From contig NZ_JANHLC010000003.1 of the NCBI RefSeq assembly GCF_028682395.1, positions 124,001-188,000 on the forward strand: a stretch of DNA of 64,000 nt, in the 5' to 3' direction. The notes beneath the pieces are model-generated. The model saw only the letters and a list, made by a program, of their open reading frames with translations, was not told the DNA's origin and made no database searches. The position numbers and the translations under genes were made by a program. The stretch is from Pseudomonas putida. Lineage in GTDB: Bacteria > Pseudomonadota > Gammaproteobacteria > Pseudomonadales > Pseudomonadaceae. Of this stretch, positions 1 through 10,849 are shown in pieces (within the stretch, counting starts at the first letter, position 1; each line of letters starts with the position of its first letter).

Positions 1-1774
1 GGCGCAGTTGCTTGGCGGCCTCTTCTAGGTTCTGCATCAAGGCGGCCTCGGTCACCTCGACCTCCAGTTGCCAGGGCTTGAGCTCACTGCGTTCGATCAC
101 CTGCGCCAGCTCGGCCGGCAGGTTGGGCATGCTGAACTGGGTGCTGCTCAAGCTGACGGCCAGGATCAGGTCCTCGGCAAACACCGAATTCCAACTCTGA
201 CGCTGGGTTGTGGCCTGCTGATAAATCCAGCTGCCGAGCCGGCTGATCAAGCGGGCCTCTTCGAGCAAAGGCAGGAACAACCCCGGCGGCACATCGCCGA
301 CACTCGGGTGCTGCCAGCGCAGTAAGGCTTCGAAGCCGCGCAAACGGCCATCGCCTAGCGCCACCTGGGGCTGGTAGACCAGGGTGAAGTCCTTGCTTTC
401 AATAGCCTCGCGCACGCTTTCCTCAAGCATCAGGCGCGAGCGGGCACGCCCATTCATTTCCTGGTCGTAGTAGCGATACTGCTGACGGCCGGCGCGCTTA
501 GCTTCGTACATGGCGATATCCGCCGCACGCAGCAGGCCGTCCAGGTTGGAACCGCAATCGGGATAGATCGCAATGCCGATACTCGCCCCCAGTACGACCT
601 CCAGTCCGTCGATCTGCTGATGGACCGAGATTCGCTCAATCAGTTTCTCCGCGACCTTGGCGGCCTGCTCGGCAAACACCACTTCGATCAGTGCCGTGAA
701 CTCGTCACCGCCCATGCGCGCCAGCGTGTCATAGGGGCGCAGGCCGCCCTTGAGCTGCTCGGCGACCCAGCGCAGCACTCGGTCGCCGGCATCATGCCCA
801 AGGGAGTCGTTGACCCGCTTGAAGCCATCGAGATCCAGGTACAGCAGCACCAGCGACTTACCCGGACGCTCGACCCGCAATAGAGAGCTTTCAGCCGCCT
901 GGTAGAAGCCGCGGCGGTTGAGCAGGCCGGTCAACGGATCGGTCACCGCCTGGTACTCAAGCTGCTGATAGAGATGGCGCACCACCGACATATCCAGCAC
1001 GGTGACCACCATCGCTTTCTGCTCCAGCGGCAAGGGCGCGCAGGACAACGCCACCGACAGCGGCTGGCCTGGCGAAGTGCGCAGGACGGCATCGTGCATG
1101 CGGCAGATCTCGCCTTTGCGATAACAGCTGTAGATATCCGAACCAAACCAGTTCGGCACATGGGGGCTCTGCAGATAGCTCAGGAATTCGGCACCCTGCA
1201 GCTCTTCGACCGTGGCATTGAGCAACCGTGAAATCGCCGGATTGGCAAAGCGGATGCGACCATCTTCGTTGACCACCATGATGCCTTCGGCAGCATTTTC
1301 CAGGACCGAGGCATTGAAGGCCCGAGCCGCTTCCAACTCCTGGCTCAGGCGCTGCAGGTCACGCCGGTTGCGCTGCTGTTCGAGCAGGGCCTGGACCTTG
1401 GGCTTGAGAATCTGTGGATCGAAGGGTTTGAACAAGTAATCCACGGCGCCACTGGCATAGCCCTTGAGCACCGAATCCTGGGACTGTTCATTGGCGGTCA
1501 GAAAGATGATCGGCGTCAGACGCGTACGCTGGCTACCTTGCATCAAGCGCGCCACTTCAAACCCGTCCATACCGGGCATCTGCACATCCAGCAGCACCAG
1601 GTCGACCTCATGCTCGAGCAGCAACCCCAGCGCCTCGATACCCGAGGCGGCGGTCATGACCTGCCAGTCCTGACGTTCCAGCAAGGCACGCATGCTGAGG
1701 AGATTTTCCGGGTAGTCATCGACCACCAACAGAACGGAGCTGCCTTCACCCGGCTTCGATTGCATGCATTCCAT
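1..1774 (-). CDS. Response regulator with PAS, GGDEF and EAL domains (C-terminus cut by window edge)
   Basis: This is a cyclic-di-GMP signalling protein; 591 residues are visible and the EAL domain runs off the left edge. It has an N-terminal receiver domain with phospho-acceptor Asp63 in LLDVQMPG, then a short coiled linker and a PAS segment (about 145-255). The GGDEF domain is intact (motif at 355-359) and has an RPYD inhibitory I-site five residues before it. The EAL domain starts near 455 with an intact EALLRW at 482. Both catalytic motifs look functional, so it could make or degrade c-di-GMP according to phosphorylation. ATG 1774 is chosen because AGAGAAG lies just upstream of it. The rest of the EAL active site is out of view, so phosphodiesterase activity cannot be judged. 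Confidence 0.93.
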   Translation of the reverse strand, partial: MECMQSKPGEGSSVLLVVDDYPENLLSMRALLERQDWQVMTAASGIEALGLLLEHEVDLVLLDVQMPGMDGFEVARLMQGSQRTRLTPIIFLTANEQSQDSVLKGYASGAVDYLFKPFDPQILKPKVQALLEQQRNRRDLQRLSQELEAARAFNASVLENAAEGIMVVNEDGRIRFANPAISRLLNATVEELQGAEFLSYLQSPHVPNWFGSDIYSCYRKGEICRMHDAVLRTSPGQPLSVALSCAPLPLEQKAMVVTVLDMSVVRHLYQQLEYQAVTDPLTGLLNRRGFYQAAESSLLRVERPGKSLVLLYLDLDGFKRVNDSLGHDAGDRVLRWVAEQLKGGLRPYDTLARMGGDEFTALIEVVFAEQAAKVAEKLIERISVHQQIDGLEVVLGASIGIAIYPDCGSNLDGLLRAADIAMYEAKRAGRQQYRYYDQEMNGRARSRLMLEESVREAIESKDFTLVYQPQVALGDGRLRGFEALLRWQHPSVGDVPPGLFLPLLEEARLISRLGSWIYQQATTQRQSWNSVFAEDLILAVSLSSTQFSMPNLPAELAQVIERSELKPWQLEVEVTEAALMQNLEEAAKQLR

Positions 1775-2155
1775 GCTGCTTCTCTTTTGTGAAGATCTGC
1801 GCTGACACTCCAGTGATCACGGGTAGGGGCAAATAGCCTTACTCCACATCTGGATTAATGCCAGAGTAGTAATCGAAACGCCATCATGCAGGTAAAGCCG
1901 GGCCAAACCGACTAACGGTCGCGAACAGGCGTAAAACCGCACCTTTTCGGCATTTGCTTGGCGCCAATCAATCGGCAATTCCCAGCGACTGTCCAACTGA
2001 ATTGAAGCCTCGGCCTTGCCTTGCTGCGTGGCCGACGACCACAAGCGCTGTGCAATCCGGGGCAACTCCAGGCGGCCAGATCCGGGTCGCCAGGCAACCC
2101 TTGGGCTGAAACAAGAAACCCGCCTTTCGGCGGGTTTCTTGTCGGGTGCAAGGGC
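1775..2155. other. Intergenic region between the GGDEF/EAL gene and fda
   Basis: This is about 380 bp with no convincing gene. The right end holds the fda terminator. The left end should contain the promoter of the signalling gene, although I see no strong -10/-35 pair. Short minus-strand frames exist around 1817-2151, but they use TTG starts, lack a ribosome binding site and run into the terminator hairpin, so I do not call them. Confidence 0.6.
2111..2142 (-). terminator. Rho-independent terminator of fda
   Basis: A perfect 14-bp inverted repeat (ACAAGAAACCCGCC and its complement) flanks a 4-nt loop 13 bp after the fda stop codon. On the minus strand it is followed by a short T-rich stretch. 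Confidence 0.9.
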
Positions 2156-3220
2156 TTAGTTGACCTTGGCGTTCAGCTCACCCTTGAGGTAGCGCTGGAA
2201 CATCGCTTCGAGGGAGATCGGCTTGATTTTCGAGGCGTTGCCGGCGGTACCGAAGGCTTCATAACGAGCGATGCAGACATCACGCATGGCGGTCACAGTG
2301 GCACCGAAGAATTTGCGCGGGTCGAACTCGCTCGGATTGGTCGCCATCAGACGGCGCATGGCGCCGGTCGAGGCCAGGCGCAAGTCGGTGTCAATATTGA
2401 CCTTGCGTACGCCGTACTTGATGCCTTCGACAATTTCTTCTACCGGCACGCCGTAGGTTTCCTTGATGTCACCGCCATACTGGTTGATGATCGCGAGCCA
2501 TTCCTGCGGCACCGAGGAAGAACCGTGCATGACCAGGTGGGTGTTGGGGATGCGCTTGTGGATCTCTTTGATCCGATCGATCGCCAGCACGTCGCCGGTA
2601 GGCGGCTTGGTGAACTTGTAGGCGCCGTGACTGGTACCGATGGCGATGGCCAGGGCATCGACCTGGGTCTTCTTGACGAAGTCGGCCGCTTCTTCCGGGT
2701 CGGTCAGCATCTGGCTGTGGTCGAGGATGCCCTCGGCGCCGATACCGTCTTCTTCACCGGCCATGCCGGTTTCCAGGGAACCCAGGCAGCCCAGCTCACC
2801 TTCAACCGACACGCCACAGGCATGAGCCATGGCGACGGTCTGCTGGGTCACACGAACGTTGTACTCGTAGTCGGTCGGGGTCTTGCCGTCTTCACCCAGC
2901 GATCCGTCCATCATCACCGAGCTGAAGCCCAGTTGGATCGAGCGCTGGCAGACATCCGGGCTAGTGCCGTGGTCCTGGTGCATGCACACCGGGATATGGG
3001 GGAATTCTTCGATCGCGGCGAGGATCAGGTGACGCAGAAACGGGGCGCCGGCGTATTTACGCGCACCGGCGCTGGCCTGGACGATCACCGGGGAGTCAGT
3101 CTTGTCAGCGGCTTCCATGATGGCGCGCATCTGCTCAAGGTTGTTGACGTTGAAAGCTGGAACGCCGTAGCCGTATTCGGCTGCGTGGTCCAGCATCTGG
3201 CGCATGCTGATAAGTGCCAT
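2156..3220 (-). CDS. fda: Class II fructose-1,6-bisphosphate aldolase
   Basis: This 354-residue enzyme interconverts fructose-1,6-bisphosphate with DHAP and glyceraldehyde-3-phosphate in the cytosol, acting here mainly in gluconeogenesis. It matches the long class IIB / Calvin-type subfamily, with [15 protein letters not shown] at the start, the zinc-binding [10 protein letters not shown] motif, GVSVEGELG and the later VMHGSSS. A GGGAG ribosome binding site precedes ATG 3220. It is the last gene of the tkt-epd-pgk-lipoprotein-mliC-fda run on this strand, but a 139-bp structured gap separates it from mliC, so it may have its own promoter. Pseudomonas also calls this gene fba. Confidence 0.97.
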   Translation of the reverse strand: MALISMRQMLDHAAEYGYGVPAFNVNNLEQMRAIMEAADKTDSPVIVQASAGARKYAGAPFLRHLILAAIEEFPHIPVCMHQDHGTSPDVCQRSIQLGFSSVMMDGSLGEDGKTPTDYEYNVRVTQQTVAMAHACGVSVEGELGCLGSLETGMAGEEDGIGAEGILDHSQMLTDPEEAADFVKKTQVDALAIAIGTSHGAYKFTKPPTGDVLAIDRIKEIHKRIPNTHLVMHGSSSVPQEWLAIINQYGGDIKETYGVPVEEIVEGIKYGVRKVNIDTDLRLASTGAMRRLMATNPSEFDPRKFFGATVTAMRDVCIARYEAFGTAGNASKIKPISLEAMFQRYLKGELNAKVN

Positions 3221-3263
3221 TGTGTGTGTTTCTCCCGGTAGAGGGTCGTTAATCGTGCAAGCC

Positions 3264-3324
3264 TGCCGGAGCGGCGGCTGCTATTCAAGTTTTTGCGGAT
3301 CGGGGGCAATCCCCCGCTCCGGCA
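3264..3324. repeat. Nested inverted repeats in the fda leader
   Basis: The arms TGCCGGAGCGG and CCGCTCCGGCA form an 11-bp inverted repeat 39 bp apart. A tighter GGGGG-CAAT-CCCCC hairpin lies next to the right arm, and a REP-like GAGCGTGCTCGCGCCTAC follows at about 3346-3363. It could terminate mliC transcription, be a REP remnant, or fold in the fda leader. Confidence 0.6.
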
Positions 3325-3359
3325 TGGGTTAAACCCCGCAGGTGTGAGCGTGCTCGCGC

Positions 3360-3695
3360 CTACGGCTTGGCGGGCGCTTTACAGCCCCGGCCGATCAAAT
3401 CGTCAGTGGCCACCCAGTACAGCAGGCCCTCCTCACCTTTGGTGTGAAACGCCAGCACGTTGTCGCTGTACAGCGCACCGGACGCACCGGGCTCGGCTTT
3501 CAGGCGATAGACCTGATCACCGCCACCCAGGCGTACATCCACTGCCTGCTGCGTCGTATCGGCGTAGCGCCAGAGCACTTCGGCCTGGCTGTCGCAGACC
3601 CAGCGCGTCCAGTTATCCGCCACGGGCGCGGGCGCCTGCAGCATCGCGCAACCACCCAGCAGGGTGAGTGACGCCAGGGCAATCAAGCCTTTCAT
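3360..3695 (-). CDS. mliC: MliC-family periplasmic lysozyme inhibitor lipoprotein
   Basis: This is a 111-residue lipoprotein. Its signal peptide ends in the lipobox LLGGC, with lipidated Cys16. The mature part has the MliC pattern: a W-V-C start, a VLWRYAD strand, the conserved AEPGASGALYSDN segment near the middle and a second Cys near the C-terminus that can pair with the first. The family binds C-type lysozyme through that conserved loop and protects the peptidoglycan. It sits between fda and a second small lipoprotein in a sugar-metabolism cluster, with no obvious functional link. Confidence 0.85.
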   Translation of the reverse strand: MKGLIALASLTLLGGCAMLQAPAPVADNWTRWVCDSQAEVLWRYADTTQQAVDVRLGGGDQVYRLKAEPGASGALYSDNVLAFHTKGEEGLLYWVATDDLIGRGCKAPAKP

Positions 3696-3755
3696 CTATC
3701 TTCCTCGGCTTGCGGCACCCGGCCGCAAGCACTGCGAGCTATTGAGTCTGACCCA

Positions 3756-3980
3756 TCAGGGGCAGCCATGTTCCTGGGTTTTCGCCGGCGACTCGTATTT
3801 GTCCAGCCCCTCGGGGCCCGAACGTTTGTTGATCACCGGCGCTGTTTCCGCCTGCCAGTCGGCCTGGGCGCAACCATGCCCCGACGCCTCGGCCGCTGGC
3901 GCGTCCGAAGGCGCCGATGGTGAGCCCGCGCAACCGACCAGCAGGCCAGCAAGGATCAACAACGGCAATGGCTTGAACAT
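3756..3980 (-). CDS. Small lipoprotein of unknown function
   Basis: I do not recognise the family. The 74-residue product has a clear lipoprotein signal (MFKPLPLLILAGLLVGC, Cys17). A short Ala/Ser/Pro linker follows, then a polar tail with two cysteines in similar settings, GHGC and EHGC, the second almost at the C-terminus, which could form a disulfide. It starts 20 bp after the pgk stop, so it is probably co-transcribed with pgk. Many Pseudomonas genomes carry a small hypothetical gene at this position. Confidence 0.75.
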   Translation of the reverse strand: MFKPLPLLILAGLLVGCAGSPSAPSDAPAAEASGHGCAQADWQAETAPVINKRSGPEGLDKYESPAKTQEHGCP

Positions 3981-4000
3981 GTGCAGACTCCCTTGCCGAT

Positions 4001-5164
4001 TCAGGCGTTGGCGCGGCTTTCCAGCACTTGCACCGCAGGCAGGACCTTGCCTTCGACGAATTCGAGGAAAGCGCCACCGCCGGTGGAAATGTAGGAGATC
4101 TGGGCGCCAACACCATATTTATCGATGGCCGCCAGGGTGTCGCCACCGCCAGCGATGGAGAACGCCGAGCTATCGGCAATCGCCTTGGCCAGGGTCTTGG
4201 TGCCCTCGCCAAATTGATCGAATTCAAACACGCCGACCGGACCGTTCCACAGAATGGTCTTCGAGGACTTGAGTAACTCGGCGAAGTGCGCCGCCGTCTG
4301 CGGACCGATATCCAGGATCATGTCGTCGTCGGCAACGTCGGCGATCAACTTGATGGTCGCGACCGCGCTTTCAGCAAACTCCTTGGCCACGACCACATCG
4401 ACCGGCAACGGCACGCTGACTTTCGCCGCAATGGCGCGCGCGGTATCGAGCAGATCAGGCTCGTACAGCGACTTGCCTACCTTATGCCCGGCGGCTGCCA
4501 GGAAGGTGTTGGCAATGCCGCCGCCGACGATCAGTTGATCGCAGATCTGGCTCAGGCTATTGAGCACGTCGAGTTTGGTCGACACCTTGGAGCCGGCCAC
4601 GATGGCCGCCATCGGCTTGGCCGGCGCGCCCAGGGCCTTGCCCAGCGCATCCAGTTCAGCAGCCAGCAGCGGGCCGGCGGCCGCGACCTTGGCGAATTTC
4701 GCCACGCCGTGGGTCGAGCCCTCGGCACGGTGCGCAGTGCCAAAAGCGTCCATCACAAACACATCGCACAGGGCGGCGTATTGATGGGCCAGCTCATCGG
4801 CATTCTTTTTCTCGCCCTTGTTGAAGCGCACGTTCTCGAACAGCACCACGTCGCCAGCCTTGATCTCGACACCGTCCAGATAATCGGCCACCAGTGGCAC
4901 AGCACGGCCCAGGGCCTTGCTCAGGTAGTCAGCCACCGGCTTAAGGCTGTTCTCGGCCGAGAACTCGCCTTCGGTCGGACGGCCCAGGTGCGAGCAGACC
5001 ATTACCGCCGCGCCTTTTTCCAGGGCCAGCTTGATGGTCGGCAGCGAAGCAAGGATGCGGGCGTCGCTGGTGACAACACCGTCCTTGACCGGGACGTTGA
5101 GGTCTTCGCGGATCAGTACGCGCTTACCTTGCAAATCGAGGTCGGTCATCTTCAACACGGTCAT
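4001..5164 (-). CDS. pgk: Phosphoglycerate kinase
   Basis: This 387-residue kinase interconverts 1,3-bisphosphoglycerate plus ADP with 3-phosphoglycerate plus ATP. Visible signatures are the N-terminal [11 protein letters not shown] substrate segment, VCSHLGRP, and the C-terminal GGGDTLAA and [11 protein letters not shown] nucleotide-binding loops. The frame extends 29 codons further upstream, but that part overlaps epd and is not conserved-looking, so I use ATG 5164 (MTVLKMTDL); ATG 5149 is possible. It lies 17 bp after epd and is almost certainly in one transcript with it. Confidence 0.96.
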   Translation of the reverse strand: MTVLKMTDLDLQGKRVLIREDLNVPVKDGVVTSDARILASLPTIKLALEKGAAVMVCSHLGRPTEGEFSAENSLKPVADYLSKALGRAVPLVADYLDGVEIKAGDVVLFENVRFNKGEKKNADELAHQYAALCDVFVMDAFGTAHRAEGSTHGVAKFAKVAAAGPLLAAELDALGKALGAPAKPMAAIVAGSKVSTKLDVLNSLSQICDQLIVGGGIANTFLAAAGHKVGKSLYEPDLLDTARAIAAKVSVPLPVDVVVAKEFAESAVATIKLIADVADDDMILDIGPQTAAHFAELLKSSKTILWNGPVGVFEFDQFGEGTKTLAKAIADSSAFSIAGGGDTLAAIDKYGVGAQISYISTGGGAFLEFVEGKVLPAVQVLESRANA

Positions 5165-5181
5165 GGGTCGCAATCTCTGGT

Positions 5182-6231
5182 TTACGGTTTGTGATGAATG
5201 GTGTGCAGATAGTGTTCTGCAACATCCAGCATTCGGTTGGCAAACCCCCATTCGTTGTCGAACCAGGCCAGCAGGTTCACCAGCCGGGGGCCGGAAACAC
5301 GGGTCTGGCTGGCATCGACAATGGCCGAATGAGGGTCGTGGTTGAAATCACAACTGGCGTGGGGCAACTCGGTGTAGGCCAGCAGCCCCTTGAGCGGGCC
5401 GCTGGTGGCCGCCTCGCGCAGGATCCGGTTGACTTCTTCGGCATTGGTGTCGGTGGAGGTCTGCAGGGTGATATCCAGGCAGGAGACATTCACCGTCGGC
5501 ACGCGTACGGCTTTGGCCTGGATTCGGCCGGCAAGTTCCGGCAGCAGTCGCTCGATGCCTCGGGCCAGCCCGGTGGAAACCGGAATGACCGACTGGAAGG
5601 CCGAACGGGTGCGGCGCAAGTCTTCATGGTGATAGGCATCGATCACCGGCTGATCATTCATCGCCGAGTGGATGGTGGTGATCGAGACGTACTCCAGGCC
5701 GATGGTCCGATCCAGCAGACGCAACAGCGGCACACCGCAATTGGTCGTGCAGGACGCATTGGACACCAGCAACTCCTCACCGCTCAGGCAATCCTGGTTG
5801 ACGCCATAGACGACGGTCGCGTCGACATCCGCCTCGCTGGCCATCGGCTGGGAAAACAGCACCCGTGGCGCGCCGGCCGCCAAAAAGCGCTCGCCGTCCT
5901 CGCGGGTGTTATAGGCACCGGAACATTCCAGCACCAGATCGACATCGAGGGCAGCCCAGTCGATGCCTTCCGGGGTGGCACTGCGCAGTACCTTCACGCA
6001 ATGCCCATTGATATGCAGACAATCGCCGTCGACCCGCACATCGCCGGGAAAGCGACCGTGGGTGGAGTCAAAGCGTGTCAGGTATTCAAGGCTGGCCAGG
6101 TCGGCCAGATCGTTGAGTGCGACAATCTCGAAGCCCGCCTTGTCCCCTCGCTCGAACAGCGCACGCAAGACGCAACGACCAATGCGGCCATAGCCGTTGA
6201 GTGCAACTTTGTAGGGACGCGATTGAGGCAT
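5182..6231 (-). CDS. epd: D-erythrose-4-phosphate dehydrogenase (GAPDH family)
   Basis: This 349-residue NAD-dependent enzyme oxidises erythrose-4-phosphate to 4-phosphoerythronate, the first step of the DXP-independent branch to pyridoxal phosphate. It has the NGYGRIGR Rossmann start and the catalytic Cys in SNASCTTNC. The [19 protein letters not shown] region distinguishes Epd from glycolytic GapA. The frame stays open for 30 more codons upstream through a REP repeat, but ATG 6231 ([13 protein letters not shown]) fits the family. Its placement between transketolase and pgk is the classical arrangement in gammaproteobacteria. Confidence 0.95.
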   Translation of the reverse strand: MPQSRPYKVALNGYGRIGRCVLRALFERGDKAGFEIVALNDLADLASLEYLTRFDSTHGRFPGDVRVDGDCLHINGHCVKVLRSATPEGIDWAALDVDLVLECSGAYNTREDGERFLAAGAPRVLFSQPMASEADVDATVVYGVNQDCLSGEELLVSNASCTTNCGVPLLRLLDRTIGLEYVSITTIHSAMNDQPVIDAYHHEDLRRTRSAFQSVIPVSTGLARGIERLLPELAGRIQAKAVRVPTVNVSCLDITLQTSTDTNAEEVNRILREAATSGPLKGLLAYTELPHASCDFNHDPHSAIVDASQTRVSGPRLVNLLAWFDNEWGFANRMLDVAEHYLHTIHHKP

Positions 6232-6284
6232 AGGATTCTCGCTGGGCAAAACAGCAGCATCTAAATGGCCTGGGATGACCCCCA

Positions 6285-6347
6285 TCGCGAACAAGCTCGC
6301 CCCTACAAGGATCTCATTCAATCCTGTAGAAGCGAGCTCGCTCGCGA
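6285..6347. repeat. REP doublet (REPIN)
   Basis: Two 23-bp REP-type elements lie in inverted orientation: TCGCGAACAAGCTCGC...CTACA and TGTAG...GCGAGCTCGCTCGCGA. They are separated by a 17-bp spacer that is itself a small inverted repeat (AGGAT/ATCCT). This is the usual Pseudomonas extragenic palindrome layout, here between tkt and epd. Confidence 0.88.
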
Positions 6348-6369
6348 AAGGGACGCACGCGGTGCGTGC

Positions 6370-8367
6370 TTAGTCTTCCAGCAGCTCTTCGGCCTGACCC
6401 AGGATATTGTCCAGGGTGAAACCGAATTCTTCGAACAACGCTGGCGCCGGCGCCGACTCACCGTAAGTGGTCATGCCGATCACGCGGCCTTCCAGGCCCA
6501 CGTACTTGTACCAGTAGTCCGCATGCGCAGCTTCGATGGCGATACGAGCGCTGACTTGCAACGGCAGGACCGATTGCTTGTAGCCGGCGTCCTGGGCATC
6601 GAACACGCTGGTGCATGGCATCGACACCACACGAACCTTGCGGCCCTGCTCGGTGAGCTTGTCGAAGGCTTGAACGGCCAGGCCCACTTCCGAACCGGTG
6701 GCGATCAGGATCAGTTCCGGCTCACCGGCGCAATCCTTGAGGACATAGCCGCCACGGGCGATATCGGCCACCTGGCCGGCATCACGGGTTTGGTGCGGCA
6801 GGTTCTGACGCGAGAAGATCAGCGCCGAAGGGCCGTCCTTGCGCTCCAGGGCGAACTTCCAGGACACCGCCGACTCCACGGCATCGGCCGGACGCCAGGT
6901 ATCGAGGTTCGGCGTGCAGCGCAGGCTGGCCAGTTGCTCGATCGGCTGGTGGGTCGGGCCGTCTTCGCCCAGACCGATGGAGTCGTGGGTGAAGACATAC
7001 AGCACGCGCTGCTTCATCAGTGCGGACATGCGCACGGCGTTGCGCGCGTATTCCATGAACATCAGGAAGGTCGCACCGTATGGCACCAGGCCGCCGTGCA
7101 GGGCAACGCCGTTCATGATCGCGCTCATGCCGAACTCGCGAACGCCGTAGTACATATAGTTGCCGCTGGCATCTTCAGCGCTGACGCCTTTGCAACCTTT
7201 CCACAGAGTCAGGTTGGAACCGGCCAGGTCGGCAGAACCGCCCAACAGTTCCGGCAGCAGCGGGCCGAAAGCGTTCAGGGTGTTCTGGCTGGCTTTACGG
7301 CTGGCGATGGTTTCGCCCTTGGCCGCGACTTCAGCGATATAGGCAGCGGCTTTCTCGGAGAAGTCAGCCGGCAGATCACCGCTCAGACGACGGACCAGCT
7401 CATTGGCCAGCTCGGGGAATTCAGCGGAGTAGGCCGCGAAACGTTGGTCCCACTCGGCTTCGGCGGCGCGACCGGCCTCCTTGGCGTCCCACTCGGCGTA
7501 GATATCCGCCGGGATTTCGAACGGACCGTGGTTCCAGTTCAGCGCGGCGCGGGTCAGGGCGATTTCCTCGGCACCCAGTGGCGCGCCGTGGCAGTCTTCC
7601 TTGCCCTGTTTGTTGGGCGAACCGAAACCGATAGTCGTCTTGCAGCAGATCAGGGTCGGCTGCTCGCTCTTGCGCGCGGTTTCGATGGCCGTCTTGATCT
7701 CTTCCGGATCATGGCCGTCGACATTGCGAATCACCTGCCAGTTGTAGGCTTCGAAACGCTTGGGCGTGTCATCGGTGAACCAGCCTTCCACTTCACCATC
7801 GATGGAAATGCCGTTGTCATCGTAGAAGGCAATCAGCTTGCCCAGACCCAGCGTACCGGCCAGTGAGCTGACTTCATGGGAAATGCCTTCCATCATGCAG
7901 CCGTCACCGAGGAACACATAAGTGTGGTGATCGACAACATTGTGCCCCGGACGGTTGAACTGCGCGCCCAGGACCTTTTCCGCCAGGGCGAAGCCCACGG
8001 CATTGGCCAGGCCCTGGCCCAACGGACCAGTGGTGGTTTCCACGCCCGGGGTGTAACCGAATTCCGGGTGACCCGGGGTACGGCTGTGCAGTTGGCGGAA
8101 GCTTTTCAGATCATCGATCGACAGGTCGTAGCCGGTCAGATGCAGCAACGAATAGATCAGCATCGAGCCATGGCCGTTGGACAGGATGAAACGGTCACGG
8201 TCGGCGAAGGACGGATTGCTCGGGTTGTGCTTCAGGTAGTCACGCCACAGCACCTCGGCAATATCCGCCATACCCATGGGGGCACCGGGGTGGCCGCTGT
8301 TGGCTTTTTGCACGGCATCCATGCTGAGGGCACGAATGGCGTTGGCACGCTCACGACGGCTGGGCAT
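6370..8367 (-). CDS. tkt: Transketolase
   Basis: This 665-residue thiamine-diphosphate enzyme moves two-carbon units between ketose and aldose phosphates, linking the pentose-phosphate pathway with glycolysis and supplying erythrose-4-phosphate for Epd and aromatic synthesis. Seen here are the N-terminal [12 protein letters not shown] and ILSNGHGS motifs, the ThDP/Mg motif beginning GDGCMMEG, the pyrimidine-domain [15 protein letters not shown] and the C-terminal [12 protein letters not shown] 8367 has AGGAGAT upstream. It is the first gene of the minus-strand sugar block and is divergent from the sahR-metK unit. Confidence 0.98.
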   Translation of the reverse strand: MPSRRERANAIRALSMDAVQKANSGHPGAPMGMADIAEVLWRDYLKHNPSNPSFADRDRFILSNGHGSMLIYSLLHLTGYDLSIDDLKSFRQLHSRTPGHPEFGYTPGVETTTGPLGQGLANAVGFALAEKVLGAQFNRPGHNVVDHHTYVFLGDGCMMEGISHEVSSLAGTLGLGKLIAFYDDNGISIDGEVEGWFTDDTPKRFEAYNWQVIRNVDGHDPEEIKTAIETARKSEQPTLICCKTTIGFGSPNKQGKEDCHGAPLGAEEIALTRAALNWNHGPFEIPADIYAEWDAKEAGRAAEAEWDQRFAAYSAEFPELANELVRRLSGDLPADFSEKAAAYIAEVAAKGETIASRKASQNTLNAFGPLLPELLGGSADLAGSNLTLWKGCKGVSAEDASGNYMYYGVREFGMSAIMNGVALHGGLVPYGATFLMFMEYARNAVRMSALMKQRVLYVFTHDSIGLGEDGPTHQPIEQLASLRCTPNLDTWRPADAVESAVSWKFALERKDGPSALIFSRQNLPHQTRDAGQVADIARGGYVLKDCAGEPELILIATGSEVGLAVQAFDKLTEQGRKVRVVSMPCTSVFDAQDAGYKQSVLPLQVSARIAIEAAHADYWYKYVGLEGRVIGMTTYGESAPAPALFEEFGFTLDNILGQAEELLED

Positions 8368-8560
8368 CGCTGATCTCCTGGGGCTTTAAATAGAATGAAA
8401 CGCAAAAAAGGCGAGCATTTTCCCTCAGGGACTGCCTTGGGGCAATGACAGATAGTCGCTCGGTGGTTTTTTTCCTGTGGATTTGCCCATGATCTGCAGA
8501 GTAATTCTCAATCAACCGCATCAGCACATGCCGGATCTAGCGTGGGACACCACCCATCCC

Positions 8561-8586
8561 GCAATATCAAAACTTTTTGATATTGC
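8561..8586. promoter_or_regulatory. Near-perfect 26-bp palindrome, candidate SahR operator
   Basis: The two 13-base halves, GCAATATCAAAAC and TTTTTGATATTGC, are complementary at 12 of 13 positions. The palindrome lies 40 bp before the ArsR-type gene and contains TTGATA, a good -35 box; TAAAGG 17 nt later could be the -10. A second possible promoter just after it is TTGCGA, 17 nt, TAGACT. A bound repressor would block either. As I recall, the published SahR sites have a TATCAAA/TTTGATA core. I found no second copy near ahcY, metF or metX. Confidence 0.82.
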
Positions 8587-8626
8587 CCTTGCGACCCCCT
8601 AAAGGCGCCATTAGACTGCTGGCCCT

Positions 8627-9622
8627 ATGAATCAACGTGCGCCCTCCATTCGTCATCATGACGCCGACGAGCTGGCGGCCCTGTGCAAGGCCGGCGGTGA
8701 TCCGCTGCGCCTGAATGTACTGCGCGCACTGGCCAACGATTCGTTTGGCGTGCTGGAACTGGCGCAAATCTTCGCCATGGGCCAGTCGGGCATGAGCCAT
8801 CATCTTAAGGTACTGGCCCAGGCCGAACTGCTGGCGACGCGCCGTGAAGGCAATGCGATTTTCTATCGTCGCGCCCTGCCCCATACCGAACAACGAGGCG
8901 GCAGGCTGCATGCTGCCCTACTGGATGAAGCCGATGGGCTGGGGCTGCCGCTCGACGTCCAGGCACGTATCGCACAAGTACACCGGCAGCGCTCCAGTGC
9001 CAGCCAAGACTTCTTCTCACGTACGGCTGAAAAATTTCGGGCGCAACAAGATTTGATCGCCGGCTTGCCGCAGTACCGCGATAGCGTATTGGCACTGCTC
9101 GACAAATTGAACTTCAATGTCGACGCCAGCGCCCTTGAAATAGGCCCTGGCGATGGCAGCTTTCTGCCTGACCTGGCACAGCGTTTCAAACAGGTCTGGG
9201 CGTTCGACAACAGCCCGGCCATGCTTGAGCTGGCCCGTCAGGTCTGCGAACGCGAAGCCCTGGCCAATGTCAGCCTGCGCCTGGCCGATGCGCTGCATGA
9301 ACACAGCTTGGAGGTCGACTGCGTCGTGGTGAATATGGTCCTGCATCATTTCGCCGCACCAGCCGATGCCATCCAGCAAATGGCCAACCGGCTAAAGCCC
9401 GGCGGCAGCGTGCTGATAACAGAGTTATGTAGCCACAACCAGAGCTGGGCCAGGGAGGCCTGCGGCGATCTCTGGCTGGGGTTTGAACAGGACGACCTGG
9501 CCCGTTGGGCCATAGCTGCGGGGCTCGTACCCGAGGACAGCCTTTACATAGGCTTACGCAATGGTTTTCAGATTCAGGTTCGCCATTTTCAGCGACCGTC
9601 TGACACCACCCACCATCGGTAA
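8627..9622 (+). CDS. sahR: SahR-like ArsR-family repressor fused to a SAM methyltransferase domain
   Basis: This 331-residue protein has two parts. Residues 18-90 form an ArsR winged helix (GGDPLRLNVLRAL, then the recognition helix GQSGMSHHLKVL and a wing with TRREGNAIFYR). Residues from about 145 form a class I methyltransferase fold with the SAM/SAH motif EIGPGDGSFLPD near 171 and VVVNMVLHHF. The ArsR part lacks an obvious metal-binding cysteine motif, so metal sensing is unlikely. Known SahR regulators bind SAH and repress SAM-cycle genes. It lies 18 bp before metK and behind a strong palindrome, which suggests autoregulation plus control of metK. No clear ribosome binding site precedes ATG 8627. 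Confidence 0.85.
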   Translation: MNQRAPSIRHHDADELAALCKAGGDPLRLNVLRALANDSFGVLELAQIFAMGQSGMSHHLKVLAQAELLATRREGNAIFYRRALPHTEQRGGRLHAALLDEADGLGLPLDVQARIAQVHRQRSSASQDFFSRTAEKFRAQQDLIAGLPQYRDSVLALLDKLNFNVDASALEIGPGDGSFLPDLAQRFKQVWAFDNSPAMLELARQVCEREALANVSLRLADALHEHSLEVDCVVVNMVLHHFAAPADAIQQMANRLKPGGSVLITELCSHNQSWAREACGDLWLGFEQDDLARWAIAAGLVPEDSLYIGLRNGFQIQVRHFQRPSDTTHHR

Positions 9623-9640
9623 CTCAGGAAAACCATCGAA

Positions 9641-10831
<1,191 letters not shown>

Positions 10832-10849
10832 GCCCCCCCGCGACATCCG

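Noticed and set aside
1817..2151. Short minus-strand frames in the gap before fda's terminator
   Set aside because: They depend on TTG starts, have no ribosome binding site, overlap the terminator hairpin and show no known motif.
2021..3241. A 406-codon open frame on the plus strand opposite fda
   Set aside because: It is an antisense shadow of a strongly conserved aldolase gene in high-GC DNA, with no ribosome binding site or recognisable domain.
6232..6321. Upstream extension of the epd frame by 30 codons
   Set aside because: It runs through a REP element; the family N-terminus starts at 6231.
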